Assembly: GCA_002720535.1 (NCBI GenBank)
Contig: PBIU01000005.1
Coordinates: 48,385-85,834 of the forward strand
Length of the DNA: 37,450 nt
Source of the DNA: Candidatus Pelagibacterales bacterium
GTDB lineage: Bacteria; Pseudomonadota; Alphaproteobacteria; TMED109
Direction of reading: 5' to 3'
Position 1 is the first letter of the stretch, and each line of letters opens with the position of its first letter. Position numbers and translations under genes: made by a program. Positions 8,941-17,624 of the stretch are shown one piece after another. Under the pieces are notes generated by a model. That model was not told the origin of the DNA. It did no database searches and was given only the letters and a program-made list of their open reading frames with translations.

Positions 8941-10425
8941 TTGGAAGATTTTAAAAATTTAGTTATTTTTGAAATGGCTAATAACCACCAGGGTAGTTTA
9001 GATCATGCATTAAATATAATTGATGTCTATTCTAAAATTGTAAAAGATAATAATATAAATGCAGCTATTAAATTACAATTTAGAAATATTTCTACATTTA
9101 TTTCTAAAATACAATTAAAAGAAAAAACTAACAAACATATTGATAGATTTCTTGATACTGAATTAACTCAAAAACAATTTTCAATTATATGTAAAAAAAT
9201 AAAAGATTCTGGCATGAAATTGATTATTACGCCATTTGATGAAGTGTCAGTAGATAATGCATTAAAACAAAATGTTGATATTATAAAAATAGCAAGCTGT
9301 AGTGCGGATGATTGGCCATTAATAGAAAAAATAGCTAAAACCAAAAAGTCTGTTATAGCCTCTACCGGAGGTCAAGATATAAAGGCAATCGATAAAATAC
9401 AGAGGTTTTTGGAGCATCGTGAAATTAATTTTGCTTTAATGCATTGTGTTTCTCTCTACCCAGCTTTGCCAAAAGAGGCCAATGTAGGTTTTATTAAAAG
9501 ATTAAAAAGTAGATATCCTAATACGATAATAGGATACTCAGGTCATGAAGCACCTAGTGATCTTATGACAATTGTTTGTGCTATCGGATGTGGAGCGGTT
9601 TTATTTGAAAGGCATATTGGTTTGCCAACGAATCAAATTACTTTGAATAAATATTCTATGGATCCAGAAGAAACAAAAAAATGGATTGATGTAATTAAAA
9701 ACGCACAGAGTATATGTATGGGTGAGACTGATAAAAATATGACCAAAACTGAGTTAACTTCCATTCAAGAATTAGCAAGAGGTACTTTTTGTAAAATTAA
9801 TATTAAAAAAGGACAAAAAATAAATGATAAGGATGTATATTTTGCTTTTCCACTTGAAAATCAGCAATTGAGCTCTGGTAAATTTTTAGCGGGGATTATT
9901 GCTGAAAAAGATTACTTAAAAGATGATGCAATAACTCAAAAGGTTGAAACTAAACAAGCAAATATTATAAGAGAGCATGTTCATTCATACAAAGGAATGT
10001 TTGAAGAAGCAAGTATTGCAGTAGGAAAATATGAAAGTATGGAGTTATCCCATCACTATGGGTTAGAGAATTTAGCAGAAACAGGTGTAATTCTTATTAC
10101 AATCATTAATGATATTTATTGTAAAAAGTTAGTAGGGTTATTAAAAGGTCAAAAACATCCTACTCATAGACATTATAAAAAAGATGAAACTTTTCATGTT
10201 CTTCAAGGAAAAGTTATAGTTGTAAGGAACGATGTTAAACATATTTTAAATAAAGGTGATAAAATAGATATTAGAGCAGGAGATTGGCATTCGTTTGAGT
10301 CAAAAGAAGGTGCTATTTTTGAGGAAGTATCTACAACTAGTATTGTAGGTGATTCTGAATATAAAGATATTAAAATAAATAATTTAGATCCATATGAAAG
10401 AAAAAGTCAAATATACAAATGGTAA
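8941..10425 (+). CDS. NeuB-family nonulosonate synthase with SAF-like region and C-terminal cupin domain
   Basis: FEMANNHQGSLDHA, STGGQDIKAIDK, GYSGHEAP, ARGTFCKINIKKGQKIND (SAF); C-terminal HPTHRHYKKDETFHVLQGKVIVV…GDWHSFE (cupin). TTG start with GGAG at 8930-8933. Confidence 0.8.
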   Translation: MEDFKNLVIFEMANNHQGSLDHALNIIDVYSKIVKDNNINAAIKLQFRNISTFISKIQLKEKTNKHIDRFLDTELTQKQFSIICKKIKDSGMKLIITPFDEVSVDNALKQNVDIIKIASCSADDWPLIEKIAKTKKSVIASTGGQDIKAIDKIQRFLEHREINFALMHCVSLYPALPKEANVGFIKRLKSRYPNTIIGYSGHEAPSDLMTIVCAIGCGAVLFERHIGLPTNQITLNKYSMDPEETKKWIDVIKNAQSICMGETDKNMTKTELTSIQELARGTFCKINIKKGQKINDKDVYFAFPLENQQLSSGKFLAGIIAEKDYLKDDAITQKVETKQANIIREHVHSYKGMFEEASIAVGKYESMELSHHYGLENLAETGVILITIINDIYCKKLVGLLKGQKHPTHRHYKKDETFHVLQGKVIVVRNDVKHILNKGDKIDIRAGDWHSFESKEGAIFEEVSTTSIVGDSEYKDIKINNLDPYERKSQIYKW

Positions 10426-10462
10426 GTTTTTTGGTCAAACAATTATATTTTAATTTAGTGTT

Positions 10463-10858
10463 TTGGTTGATTATATGCAAAGATTCGAATCTCAAATATT
10501 AGAAGAATATAAAAATAATATTAGAAAAAATAATAAAACTCTTGTAGTAGATATTGATGGAGTAGTTGCAAGTATAGTAGAAGATGGAGATTATTTTAAA
10601 GCTAAGCCAATAAAAAAAAACATATCTATTTTAAATAATCTAAAAGAATGTGGTTTAAAAATAATTTATTATACTGCAAGAGGCTCAGTGTCTGGAATAG
10701 ATTGGGAAGATGTTACTAAGGAACAATTTAAAAGATGGAAAATAAAATTTGATGAGCTTAAATTTGGCAAGCCAGCAGCAGATTTATATATAGATGATAA
10801 GGCAGCGACGCCTCCTATTTTATTGGAGTTAGAAAAAGAGATAAAAAATAAATTTTAA
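10463..10858 (+). CDS. HAD-like phosphatase; possible internal ATG start at 10475
   Basis: TLVVDIDGVVAS motif, IIYYTARG, GKPAADLYIDDKA. Confidence 0.7.
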   Translation: MVDYMQRFESQILEEYKNNIRKNNKTLVVDIDGVVASIVEDGDYFKAKPIKKNISILNNLKECGLKIIYYTARGSVSGIDWEDVTKEQFKRWKIKFDELKFGKPAADLYIDDKAATPPILLELEKEIKNKF

Positions 10859-10958
10859 GTCTTATATTATATTTTGCATATAAAAAAATATATTTAAACG
10901 TATATTAGATAAAATTATTCTGACTTTTTCATTAATTTAAACTAGATAAGGATTATAT

Positions 10959-11600
10959 ATGCTAATAAAATCACTTATTACTGCGAGAGGTGGGTCTAAG
11001 TCAGTACCTAAAAAGAATATAATACCTCTTAAAGGTAAACCATTAATTTCCTATTCTATTTTAGCTAGTTTAGAATCAAATGTTTCTGAAACTTGGGTGT
11101 CTACAGAGGATAAAGAGATTAAAAAAATTTCTATGAAATGGGGTGCAAAAGTAATAGATAGACCTAAAGAGTTCGCTACAGATACTATACTAAATGAACC
11201 TTCTCTAATACAATTTGCGGATCAAGAAAAATTTGATTTATTAGTATTTATTCAGCCAACAGGTCCTTTTATAACTTCAAAATATATAAATGAAGGAATA
11301 AATATGATGATTTCAGGTAATTATGATTCTGTTTTTACCGCTACAAAAAAACATTGGGTTCCAACCTGGGATAAAAATATTAATCCAATTGAATGGGATA
11401 TTTATAGTCGTCCTAGAAGACAAGATAGAGATGAATATTATGAAGAAACAGGAATGTTTTATATTACATCTAAAGAAAGGTTGTTAAATACTGGTATAAG
11501 GTATAGTGGGAAAATAGGAATAGTAAAAATACCTTCATATGATAGCTTGCAAATAGATAGTAGGGAAGACCTTGAACTTATTGAAAAAATTATATCTTGA
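10959..11600 (+). CDS. CMP-sugar cytidylyltransferase (NeuA-like)
   Basis: ITARGGSKSVPKKNIIPLKGKPLISYSI, LVFIQPTGPF, EETGMFYITS. Confidence 0.85.
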   Translation: MLIKSLITARGGSKSVPKKNIIPLKGKPLISYSILASLESNVSETWVSTEDKEIKKISMKWGAKVIDRPKEFATDTILNEPSLIQFADQEKFDLLVFIQPTGPFITSKYINEGINMMISGNYDSVFTATKKHWVPTWDKNINPIEWDIYSRPRRQDRDEYYEETGMFYITSKERLLNTGIRYSGKIGIVKIPSYDSLQIDSREDLELIEKIIS

Positions 11601-12862
11601 AAAGTATATTTAAGAATTTAGGCTTTAGAAGAAGTAAAAGTAAATTTATTTATATTTTCTTAAATAATAAAATTATTTCTTTAGATACAATTGTTCCAAT
11701 AATTTTAGATGTTAAATCAAGAAATGAGACAATTAAGGTCATCTATATAACTTTTGACTATAATACTTATGAATTTATTAAATTAAATAAATTATTATTT
11801 AAGGCTATAAAAGAAGTAGGGGATTTAATACTTTTAGGTAGATACAAAAACTCTAAATATTTTAATAATAAAAATATAGGCAAGTATCATTATAAAAGAT
11901 TAAATTTTATAATTCATTTAGCTAAAATACTGCCGCATTTTCTAGCATTAATTTATAATCTTATTACTACTAAAGTAATATTTATACATTTTCGCGCTTT
12001 AAACACGTGGCCTTTAAAGTTACTATACTATTTTAACAAAAATAATACTATTTTTTCCAGTGCAGATAGCTCTGGTTATTCTGAACAAGCGTATAATGCG
12101 GATCGATCTGTCCATGAACAAAGAACTGATCTTAATAAATTTTTGGGCCCCTCACCTAAAGGAAAGAGTGTTATTGCTTTTTCAAATAATTGGCCATTAC
12201 TGAAACATCCAGCATTATTAAATTCTAAAAAATATATTATTAGATCGTCGCATAGTAGAAAAACATGGATAGATTATTTGAAAAGTAATTTTAATAATCT
12301 AATTAAAGAAGAAACTAATGTTGAGTTAACAAACGATTGTTGTTTATTACTTTTGGGACATATTGGGCAAGAGGCATCAGGAGCGATGTTTTTAAAAAAT
12401 AAAAATAGTTGGACAACTTTAGTGGAAGATATTTTAGATATAATTCATGAAGAATGTCCACAATTTAAAATATTAATAAAACCGCACATAATTACGGATA
12501 TGTCTTTATTACAAAGTATTTTAAACAAAAGAAAAAATTTGAATGTAATAATTACTTCTTTGCATCCAGCATTGTTATCTGTAAAAACAAGATTTTCAAT
12601 AGCTTCGCATTATACTACGGCATTTCAGTCTATTCATGATATTGGAGGAATAACTATTGAATATACAGATCAAAAAGAAAAATATAGAAAAAAATTGAAT
12701 TATAAATCCAAAAGACCAGAATATACTACTTATTTTTTTAATAATGATGAGCAAGGTTTTAGAAGCCTTTTAAAAGATATAAGAAATAATAAAGTAAAAT
12801 CAGAACTGAAACGTGGTTATGACGATGATCCTTCAAATTTATTAAATTATTTATCAGAATAA
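11597..12862 (+). CDS. putative surface-polysaccharide glycosyltransferase (GT-B-like)
   Basis: 421-aa ORF with FKILIKPHII and SLHPALLSVKTRFSIASHYTTAFQS, in a sugar gene context; weak family assignment. Confidence 0.5.
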   Translation: MKSIFKNLGFRRSKSKFIYIFLNNKIISLDTIVPIILDVKSRNETIKVIYITFDYNTYEFIKLNKLLFKAIKEVGDLILLGRYKNSKYFNNKNIGKYHYKRLNFIIHLAKILPHFLALIYNLITTKVIFIHFRALNTWPLKLLYYFNKNNTIFSSADSSGYSEQAYNADRSVHEQRTDLNKFLGPSPKGKSVIAFSNNWPLLKHPALLNSKKYIIRSSHSRKTWIDYLKSNFNNLIKEETNVELTNDCCLLLLGHIGQEASGAMFLKNKNSWTTLVEDILDIIHEECPQFKILIKPHIITDMSLLQSILNKRKNLNVIITSLHPALLSVKTRFSIASHYTTAFQSIHDIGGITIEYTDQKEKYRKKLNYKSKRPEYTTYFFNNDEQGFRSLLKDIRNNKVKSELKRGYDDDPSNLLNYLSE

Positions 12863-12870
12863 TTTGTATA

Positions 12871-13746
12871 TTACCAATTTCTTGGATCCCAATGATCTCC
12901 TGAGAAGGTCTTACATTTTTTTAATACTTCAATAATATCAGTTTTTTTAATTTTAGTATTTTTAATATCTAATATATCTATAAACTGTTTTGAGTTATCA
13001 ATTCCTATAACTAATTTTGCTTTTGGAATTATATAGTTTATACATAATATAGCTAAATGTATTCTACTAATATTTAACTCTTTAGCAATATTTCTGAAGA
13101 ATAATAAACCTGCCCTTGCATCCTGTAAATTTAATGGTAATAATTTTGGATCTATATTTAATAATCCCTGGATTAAAACTGACCTTATTTGGACTTCACC
13201 TTTATTTTCCATAAATTCATTGATTTTGTCAGATAATAGTATTTGTTGATTGAAAATATTTCCTGGAGCCTGTATTACCTTAATTTTAGGATCTATAAAT
13301 ATATGTTTTTCTTCATAAATAGATAGGCCAAATTTATTTATCAGTTTTTTATTTAGAATTGTATTTATAAATTGCTTAACTTCAATTCTATCCCAGTCAT
13401 TAATGTTATGTAAAAATAAATTATTAACTTTTACAACATTCAAATCCTTAACACTTTTATAAAAAATTTTATCAATATCTTTAGATTTGTTTTTAATTAG
13501 ATTGGGTATTTTAGTATTAATAATGGGCTTTACTTTATAATCTTTAACCCATTTTCCTATTATATTATGAGAATTTTTGTATGCATAGGCAGTATCATAG
13601 TTATGTAATCCATGATCATAACATAAGTTGAGAAGATCAATTTTATCTGAGGTTATAATTTCTTGATTTTTATTAGCAATGCCATAGTTACTACCTAATT
13701 GTGCAGTTCCTATTATAATAGTATCTTTTACATTTAATGAACTCAT
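12871..13746 (-). CDS. aldo/keto reductase family protein
   Basis: IIGTAQLGSNYGIANKNQEI, YDTAYAYKNSHNIIGKW, LFLHNINDW, NKFGLSIY. Confidence 0.8.
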   Translation of the reverse strand: MSSLNVKDTIIIGTAQLGSNYGIANKNQEIITSDKIDLLNLCYDHGLHNYDTAYAYKNSHNIIGKWVKDYKVKPIINTKIPNLIKNKSKDIDKIFYKSVKDLNVVKVNNLFLHNINDWDRIEVKQFINTILNKKLINKFGLSIYEEKHIFIDPKIKVIQAPGNIFNQQILLSDKINEFMENKGEVQIRSVLIQGLLNIDPKLLPLNLQDARAGLLFFRNIAKELNISRIHLAILCINYIIPKAKLVIGIDNSKQFIDILDIKNTKIKKTDIIEVLKKCKTFSGDHWDPRNW

Positions 13747-13843
13747 ATTTTATATTTTTTTATTTTATCATTTATAAATTTAATATAGACATATTATTTA
13801 TATAATTGGTATTTTTTTTACTAATTTTTAGTTTGGTGTTTTT

Positions 13844-15646
13844 ATGACTGATAATATTTATATTAGAAATTTTGCTATAATAGCTCATATTGATCATGGA
13901 AAATCAACTTTATCTGACAGATTAATAGAATTCTGTGGAACAGTAAGTAATAGAGAAATGAAAGATCAAATTCTTGATTCTATGGAAATTGAAAGAGAAA
14001 GAGGTATTACTATTAAAGCTCAAACTATTCGTTTAGAGTATAAATCAGAAAATGGTAAGAATTATATTTTTAACTTGATAGACACTCCAGGACACGTTGA
14101 TTTTTCATATGAGGTGTCTAGATCATTAGCAGCCTGTGAGGGGGCCTTACTTCTAGTGGATGCTAGCCAAGGAGTTGAGGCTCAAACTTTAGCTAATACC
14201 TGGCTTGCTTTGGAGGCTAACTTAGAAATTATTCCTGTATTAAATAAAGTGGATTTACCTGCTTCAGAGCCAGAAAGAATTAAAACACAAATAAATGATC
14301 TAATAGGACTTGATACATCAAACGTGTTGAACGTGTCTGGAAAAACAGGAGAGGGAGTAGAAGAATTATTAGAGCTCATAATTAAAACCATACCTTATCC
14401 TATTGGAAATAGTAAGGCACCATTAAAAGTATTATTAATAGATGCTTGGTATGATTCATATCTAGGAGTAATGGTTCTTGTAAGAGTGCACGATGGAGTA
14501 ATAAAAAAAGGTATGAAAGTTAAATTAATGAAATCTAAGAGGGAGTACCAAATTGAACAAGTAGGAATATTAGATCCTAAACCTAGAATAGTTAATAGTC
14601 TAAGTGTTGGAGAGGTAGGCTTTATAACTGCTGCTATTAAATCAGTCTCAGACGCCTGGGTCGGAGATACTATTACTAATTTTAAAGAGCCTGCATTAGA
14701 ATCATTGCCTGGATTTAAAGAAAGTATACCCGTCGTTTTTTGTGGCCTTTATCCCACAGATGCAGGAGAATTTGATAAGTTAAGAGATTCTCTGGCAAAA
14801 CTTAGATTGAATGATACTTCTTTTCATTTTGAAATTGAATCAAGTGCAGCACTAGGACTTGGCTTTAGATGTGGCTTTTTAGGTTTACTTCATTTGGAAA
14901 TAGTTCAAGAACGCTTAGAGCGTGAATTTGATTTGGATTTAGTGACAACAGCTCCAAGTGTAATTTATGAAGTTAAAATGAATGATGGTAATATTACTAA
15001 AATACATAACCCAGCTGATTGGCCCGAATTAATTAAAATAAATGAAATAAGTGAGCCTTGGATAAGAGCTACAATATTTTGCCCAGATGATTTTTTAGGA
15101 AAAATATTAAAACTTTGTAATGAAAAAAGAGGTACGCAAATAGATTTAAGTTATGTTGGTAAAAGAGTTATGCTAGTATACGATCTTCCGCTAAATGAGA
15201 TAATTTTTGATTTTAACGATAATTTAAAGTCTATAAGTAGGGGGTATGCTAGTTTTGATTATGAAATAAAGAATTATAAGCCAGGTAATTTAGTTAAGGT
15301 AGGTATTCTTATTAATTCAGAAAGCGTAGATAGTTTATCATTTATAGTACATAGAGAAAATGCAGACCATAGAGCAAGAGGCATTTGTGAGAAATTAAAA
15401 GGATTAATTCCTAGGCAGTTATTTAAGATTGCCATTCAAGCAACTATTGGTGGAAAAGTTATAGCTAGAGAGACAGTTAGTGCCTTAAGAAAAGATGTAA
15501 CCGCTAAGTGTTATGGAGGCGATATTACAAGAAAGAAAAAGCTATTAGAAAAACAAAAAAAAGGTAAAAAAAGAATGAAGCAAGTAGGTAATGTTGATAT
15601 TCCTCAGGAGGCTTTTTTAGCAGCATTAAAAGTAGATATAGGTTAA
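13844..15646 (+). CDS. lepA: elongation factor 4
   Basis: [22 protein letters not shown]1 motif, [37 protein letters not shown]-terminal [39 protein letters not shown]. Confidence 0.97.
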   Translation: MTDNIYIRNFAIIAHIDHGKSTLSDRLIEFCGTVSNREMKDQILDSMEIERERGITIKAQTIRLEYKSENGKNYIFNLIDTPGHVDFSYEVSRSLAACEGALLLVDASQGVEAQTLANTWLALEANLEIIPVLNKVDLPASEPERIKTQINDLIGLDTSNVLNVSGKTGEGVEELLELIIKTIPYPIGNSKAPLKVLLIDAWYDSYLGVMVLVRVHDGVIKKGMKVKLMKSKREYQIEQVGILDPKPRIVNSLSVGEVGFITAAIKSVSDAWVGDTITNFKEPALESLPGFKESIPVVFCGLYPTDAGEFDKLRDSLAKLRLNDTSFHFEIESSAALGLGFRCGFLGLLHLEIVQERLEREFDLDLVTTAPSVIYEVKMNDGNITKIHNPADWPELIKINEISEPWIRATIFCPDDFLGKILKLCNEKRGTQIDLSYVGKRVMLVYDLPLNEIIFDFNDNLKSISRGYASFDYEIKNYKPGNLVKVGILINSESVDSLSFIVHRENADHRARGICEKLKGLIPRQLFKIAIQATIGGKVIARETVSALRKDVTAKCYGGDITRKKKLLEKQKKGKKRMKQVGNVDIPQEAFLAALKVDIG

Positions 15647-15647
15647 T

Positions 15648-15666
15648 ATTGTTATTTTCTAACAAT
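15648..15666. terminator. possible bidirectional hairpin ATTGTTA-TTTTC-TAACAAT between convergent genes
   Basis: Perfect 7-bp inverted repeat with 5-nt loop at the lepA / minus-ORF junction. Confidence 0.3.
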
Positions 15667-15897
15667 GTATATTAAAAATATAACTTGTATTAAAACTAAA
15701 AAGAATAAAAGCTTTAAATTAAGTATTGGTATAAAAATATTAGCCCAAATACTATAGTGTATAAATTCCACATATTTTTGTAATCCTATTAAAGAATTCA
15801 CATGTAAATTTTTCCAAAACACTCCAATGGAAATGCTATCTATATAAAAAGTAGAGAATAATAATAGTATAGTAATAAAAAAATAAAATATTTTCAT
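15652..15897 (-). CDS. small membrane protein of unknown function
   Basis: 81-aa ORF with two hydrophobic segments; no competing + ORF in the gap. Confidence 0.4.
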   Translation of the reverse strand: MKIFYFFITILLLFSTFYIDSISIGVFWKNLHVNSLIGLQKYVEFIHYSIWANIFIPILNLKLLFFLVLIQVIFLIYIVRK

Positions 15898-15953
15898 AAT
15901 TTTACTATAGATTATTTTTTATTTAGTTTAATACTATATTAATATTTATTTTT

Positions 15954-16346
15954 ATGGAAAAAATTTTGTTAACCTATATTCAAATAGTACAATTAATATC
16001 TTTTACATTTCTTATGTCTCTGGGCCAGGTTCTATTTAAAAAGACGGCAATAACGCTTTCTGTCTCTATGGCTTCACAAAACAACCCTTTGGGTTTAATT
16101 GAAGGAATAATTAGAGCTTTATCAGTTCCATGGCTTTATATGGCTTTATGTGTTTATGCAATGGCTACAGTTTTTTGGTTATATATTTTACAGAGAGTTC
16201 CTTTATCTTTAGCTTATCCTTTTTCTGCTTTAGCAATGGTTATAGTCCCAATAATTGCAATATATTTATTTGGCGAAAAATTATCTTGGTCTTACTGGAT
16301 AGGGGTCTTCTTTATTTTTACTGGAATTATAATAATAGCTCGATAA
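15954..16346 (+). CDS. SMR/EamA-like small multidrug-resistance or lipid-linked sugar flippase family protein
   Basis: SFTFLMSLGQVLFKKTA, LQRVPLSLAYPFSALAMVIVPIIAIYLFGEKLSWSYWIGVFFIFTGIIII. Confidence 0.7.
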   Translation: MEKILLTYIQIVQLISFTFLMSLGQVLFKKTAITLSVSMASQNNPLGLIEGIIRALSVPWLYMALCVYAMATVFWLYILQRVPLSLAYPFSALAMVIVPIIAIYLFGEKLSWSYWIGVFFIFTGIIIIAR

Positions 16347-16350
16347 TTTA

Positions 16351-16380
16351 TTGACGTTCATAATGTGAACATGCTATCTT
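16351..16380 (+). promoter_or_regulatory. sigma70-type promoter: TTGACG, 18-bp spacer, TG-extended TATCTT
   Basis: -35 16351-16356, -10 16375-16380; same layout as 8862-8891. Confidence 0.7.
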
Positions 16381-16395
16381 GTTCAAAAATTGAAC
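16356..16395. promoter_or_regulatory. two operator-like palindromes GTTCATAATGTGAAC (16356-16370) and GTTCAAAAATTGAAC (16381-16395), 25 bp centre to centre
   Basis: Read directly; identical spacing to the pair at 8867-8906. Confidence 0.75.
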
Positions 16396-16412
16396 ATTAT
16401 AAAGTTTTAAAT

Positions 16413-17030
16413 ATGTCGAATAAAGATAATAAACATAATGATATGACGTTAGAATTACTTTCAGCAGTAGAAGCTGATAGTAGAATAACACAGAGAAGCT
16501 TAGCTAACACGCTAGGTATAGCTCTTGGGCTAACAAATTCATATTTAAAAAAATGTATCGAAAAGGGGCTTGTAAAAATAAAACAAGTCCCCGCTAATAG
16601 ATATGCTTATTACCTTACTCCTAGCGGTTTTACTGAAAAATCTCGTTTGACGGCAGAATATTTAAAGGCATCATTTAGCTTTTATAGACGAGCTAAAACT
16701 GATTTAACAAATATTATAGATAATTGCTATAACAATAATAAATTTAGAATAATTTTATCAGATTTCTCAGAATTATCTGAAATAGCAACAATTATATCAC
16801 TTAGTAGAGATATTGAATTGGTTGGAATAATTAGTAATAATGATAATGGTAAGGTTTTAAATAATATTCCTGTAATAAGAAATATTAAGACTTTTAGGAA
16901 ATTTGATGCTGTAATAATTACTGATATTTATAATACTAAGTCTAGATATGAATATTTATCTAAAATAATTTCTCCAAACAAAATAATGGTTCCTAATTTA
17001 ATATCATTTGAAAATAAAGGAGATAATTAA
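16413..17030 (+). CDS. winged-helix transcriptional regulator (EPS-associated type) with C-terminal Rossmann-like domain; start re-assigned from GTG 16365 to ATG 16413
   Basis: ITQRSLANTLGIALGLTNSYLKKCIEKGLVKIKQVPANRYAYYLTPSGFTEKSRLTAEYL wHTH; the listed 16365 start lies inside the promoter/operator. Confidence 0.75.
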   Translation: MSNKDNKHNDMTLELLSAVEADSRITQRSLANTLGIALGLTNSYLKKCIEKGLVKIKQVPANRYAYYLTPSGFTEKSRLTAEYLKASFSFYRRAKTDLTNIIDNCYNNNKFRIILSDFSELSEIATIISLSRDIELVGIISNNDNGKVLNNIPVIRNIKTFRKFDAVIITDIYNTKSRYEYLSKIISPNKIMVPNLISFENKGDN

Positions 17031-17031
17031 T

Positions 17032-17526
17032 ATGAACTGGTATGTTGTAAATACTAAGATAAATAAAGAACAACTGGCTGAAAAACATCTAAATAGGCAA
17101 GGTTTTATTACTTATTTTCCTAAATATAAAAAAATTATAAGTCATGCAAGAAAAGTAACTTCAGTTATTAGACCATTATTTCCTAGGTATATTTTTGTAA
17201 AAATTGATTTATATTCACAAAGATGGGCTTCAATTAATTATACTAATGGAGTTTCCAGATTAGTTTCTATGCATAATATACCAGTAAAAGTATCTAAAGA
17301 GGTAATCAGTAATATAAAATTGCAGGAAGATAATGATGGTTTAATGCATATTTCTTATGCCCAAACTTTTAAAGAAGGTGATGAAGTTAAAATTCATGAC
17401 GGAATATTTTCAGGAGTAACAGGTTTATTTCTAGGTTTGACTGATGATAATAGAGTTAAGGTTTTACTTAATTTATTAGGTAAAGAAATAACTTACTCTT
17501 CAGCAAGTGTTTCAGCTGTTAGATAA
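17032..17526 (+). CDS. NusG paralog (RfaH/UpxY-type specialised elongation factor)
   Basis: MNWYVVNTKINKEQLAEKHLNRQGFITYFPKY…VIRPLFPRYIFVKIDL NGN domain; EGDEVKIHDGIFSGVTGLFLG…RVKVLLNLLGKEITYS KOW-like; AAGGAG Shine-Dalgarno upstream of ATG 17032. Confidence 0.85.
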   Translation: MNWYVVNTKINKEQLAEKHLNRQGFITYFPKYKKIISHARKVTSVIRPLFPRYIFVKIDLYSQRWASINYTNGVSRLVSMHNIPVKVSKEVISNIKLQEDNDGLMHISYAQTFKEGDEVKIHDGIFSGVTGLFLGLTDDNRVKVLLNLLGKEITYSSASVSAVR

Positions 17527-17572
17527 GTTATAAAATTTTAAATTAGATATCTGGATAAGGCTTCACCCAGAG

Positions 17573-17585
17573 TGCGGTAGCTATT
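17573..17585 (+). promoter_or_regulatory. ops-like element (TGCGGTAGCTATT) in the leader after the NusG/RfaH paralog
   Basis: Core GCGGTAGC at 17574-17581 equals the core of E. coli ops (GGCGGTAGCGTG), including the GC-GGTA-GC mini-hairpin. Confidence 0.6.
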
Positions 17586-17624
17586 GTCAAAATTAATTTA
17601 TATTTATTAGTGGAGGATATAGCA

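Noticed and set aside
16130-16354. + strand 74-aa ORF overlapping the SMR-like gene
   Set aside because: Alternate frame of a well-supported membrane protein; no independent features.
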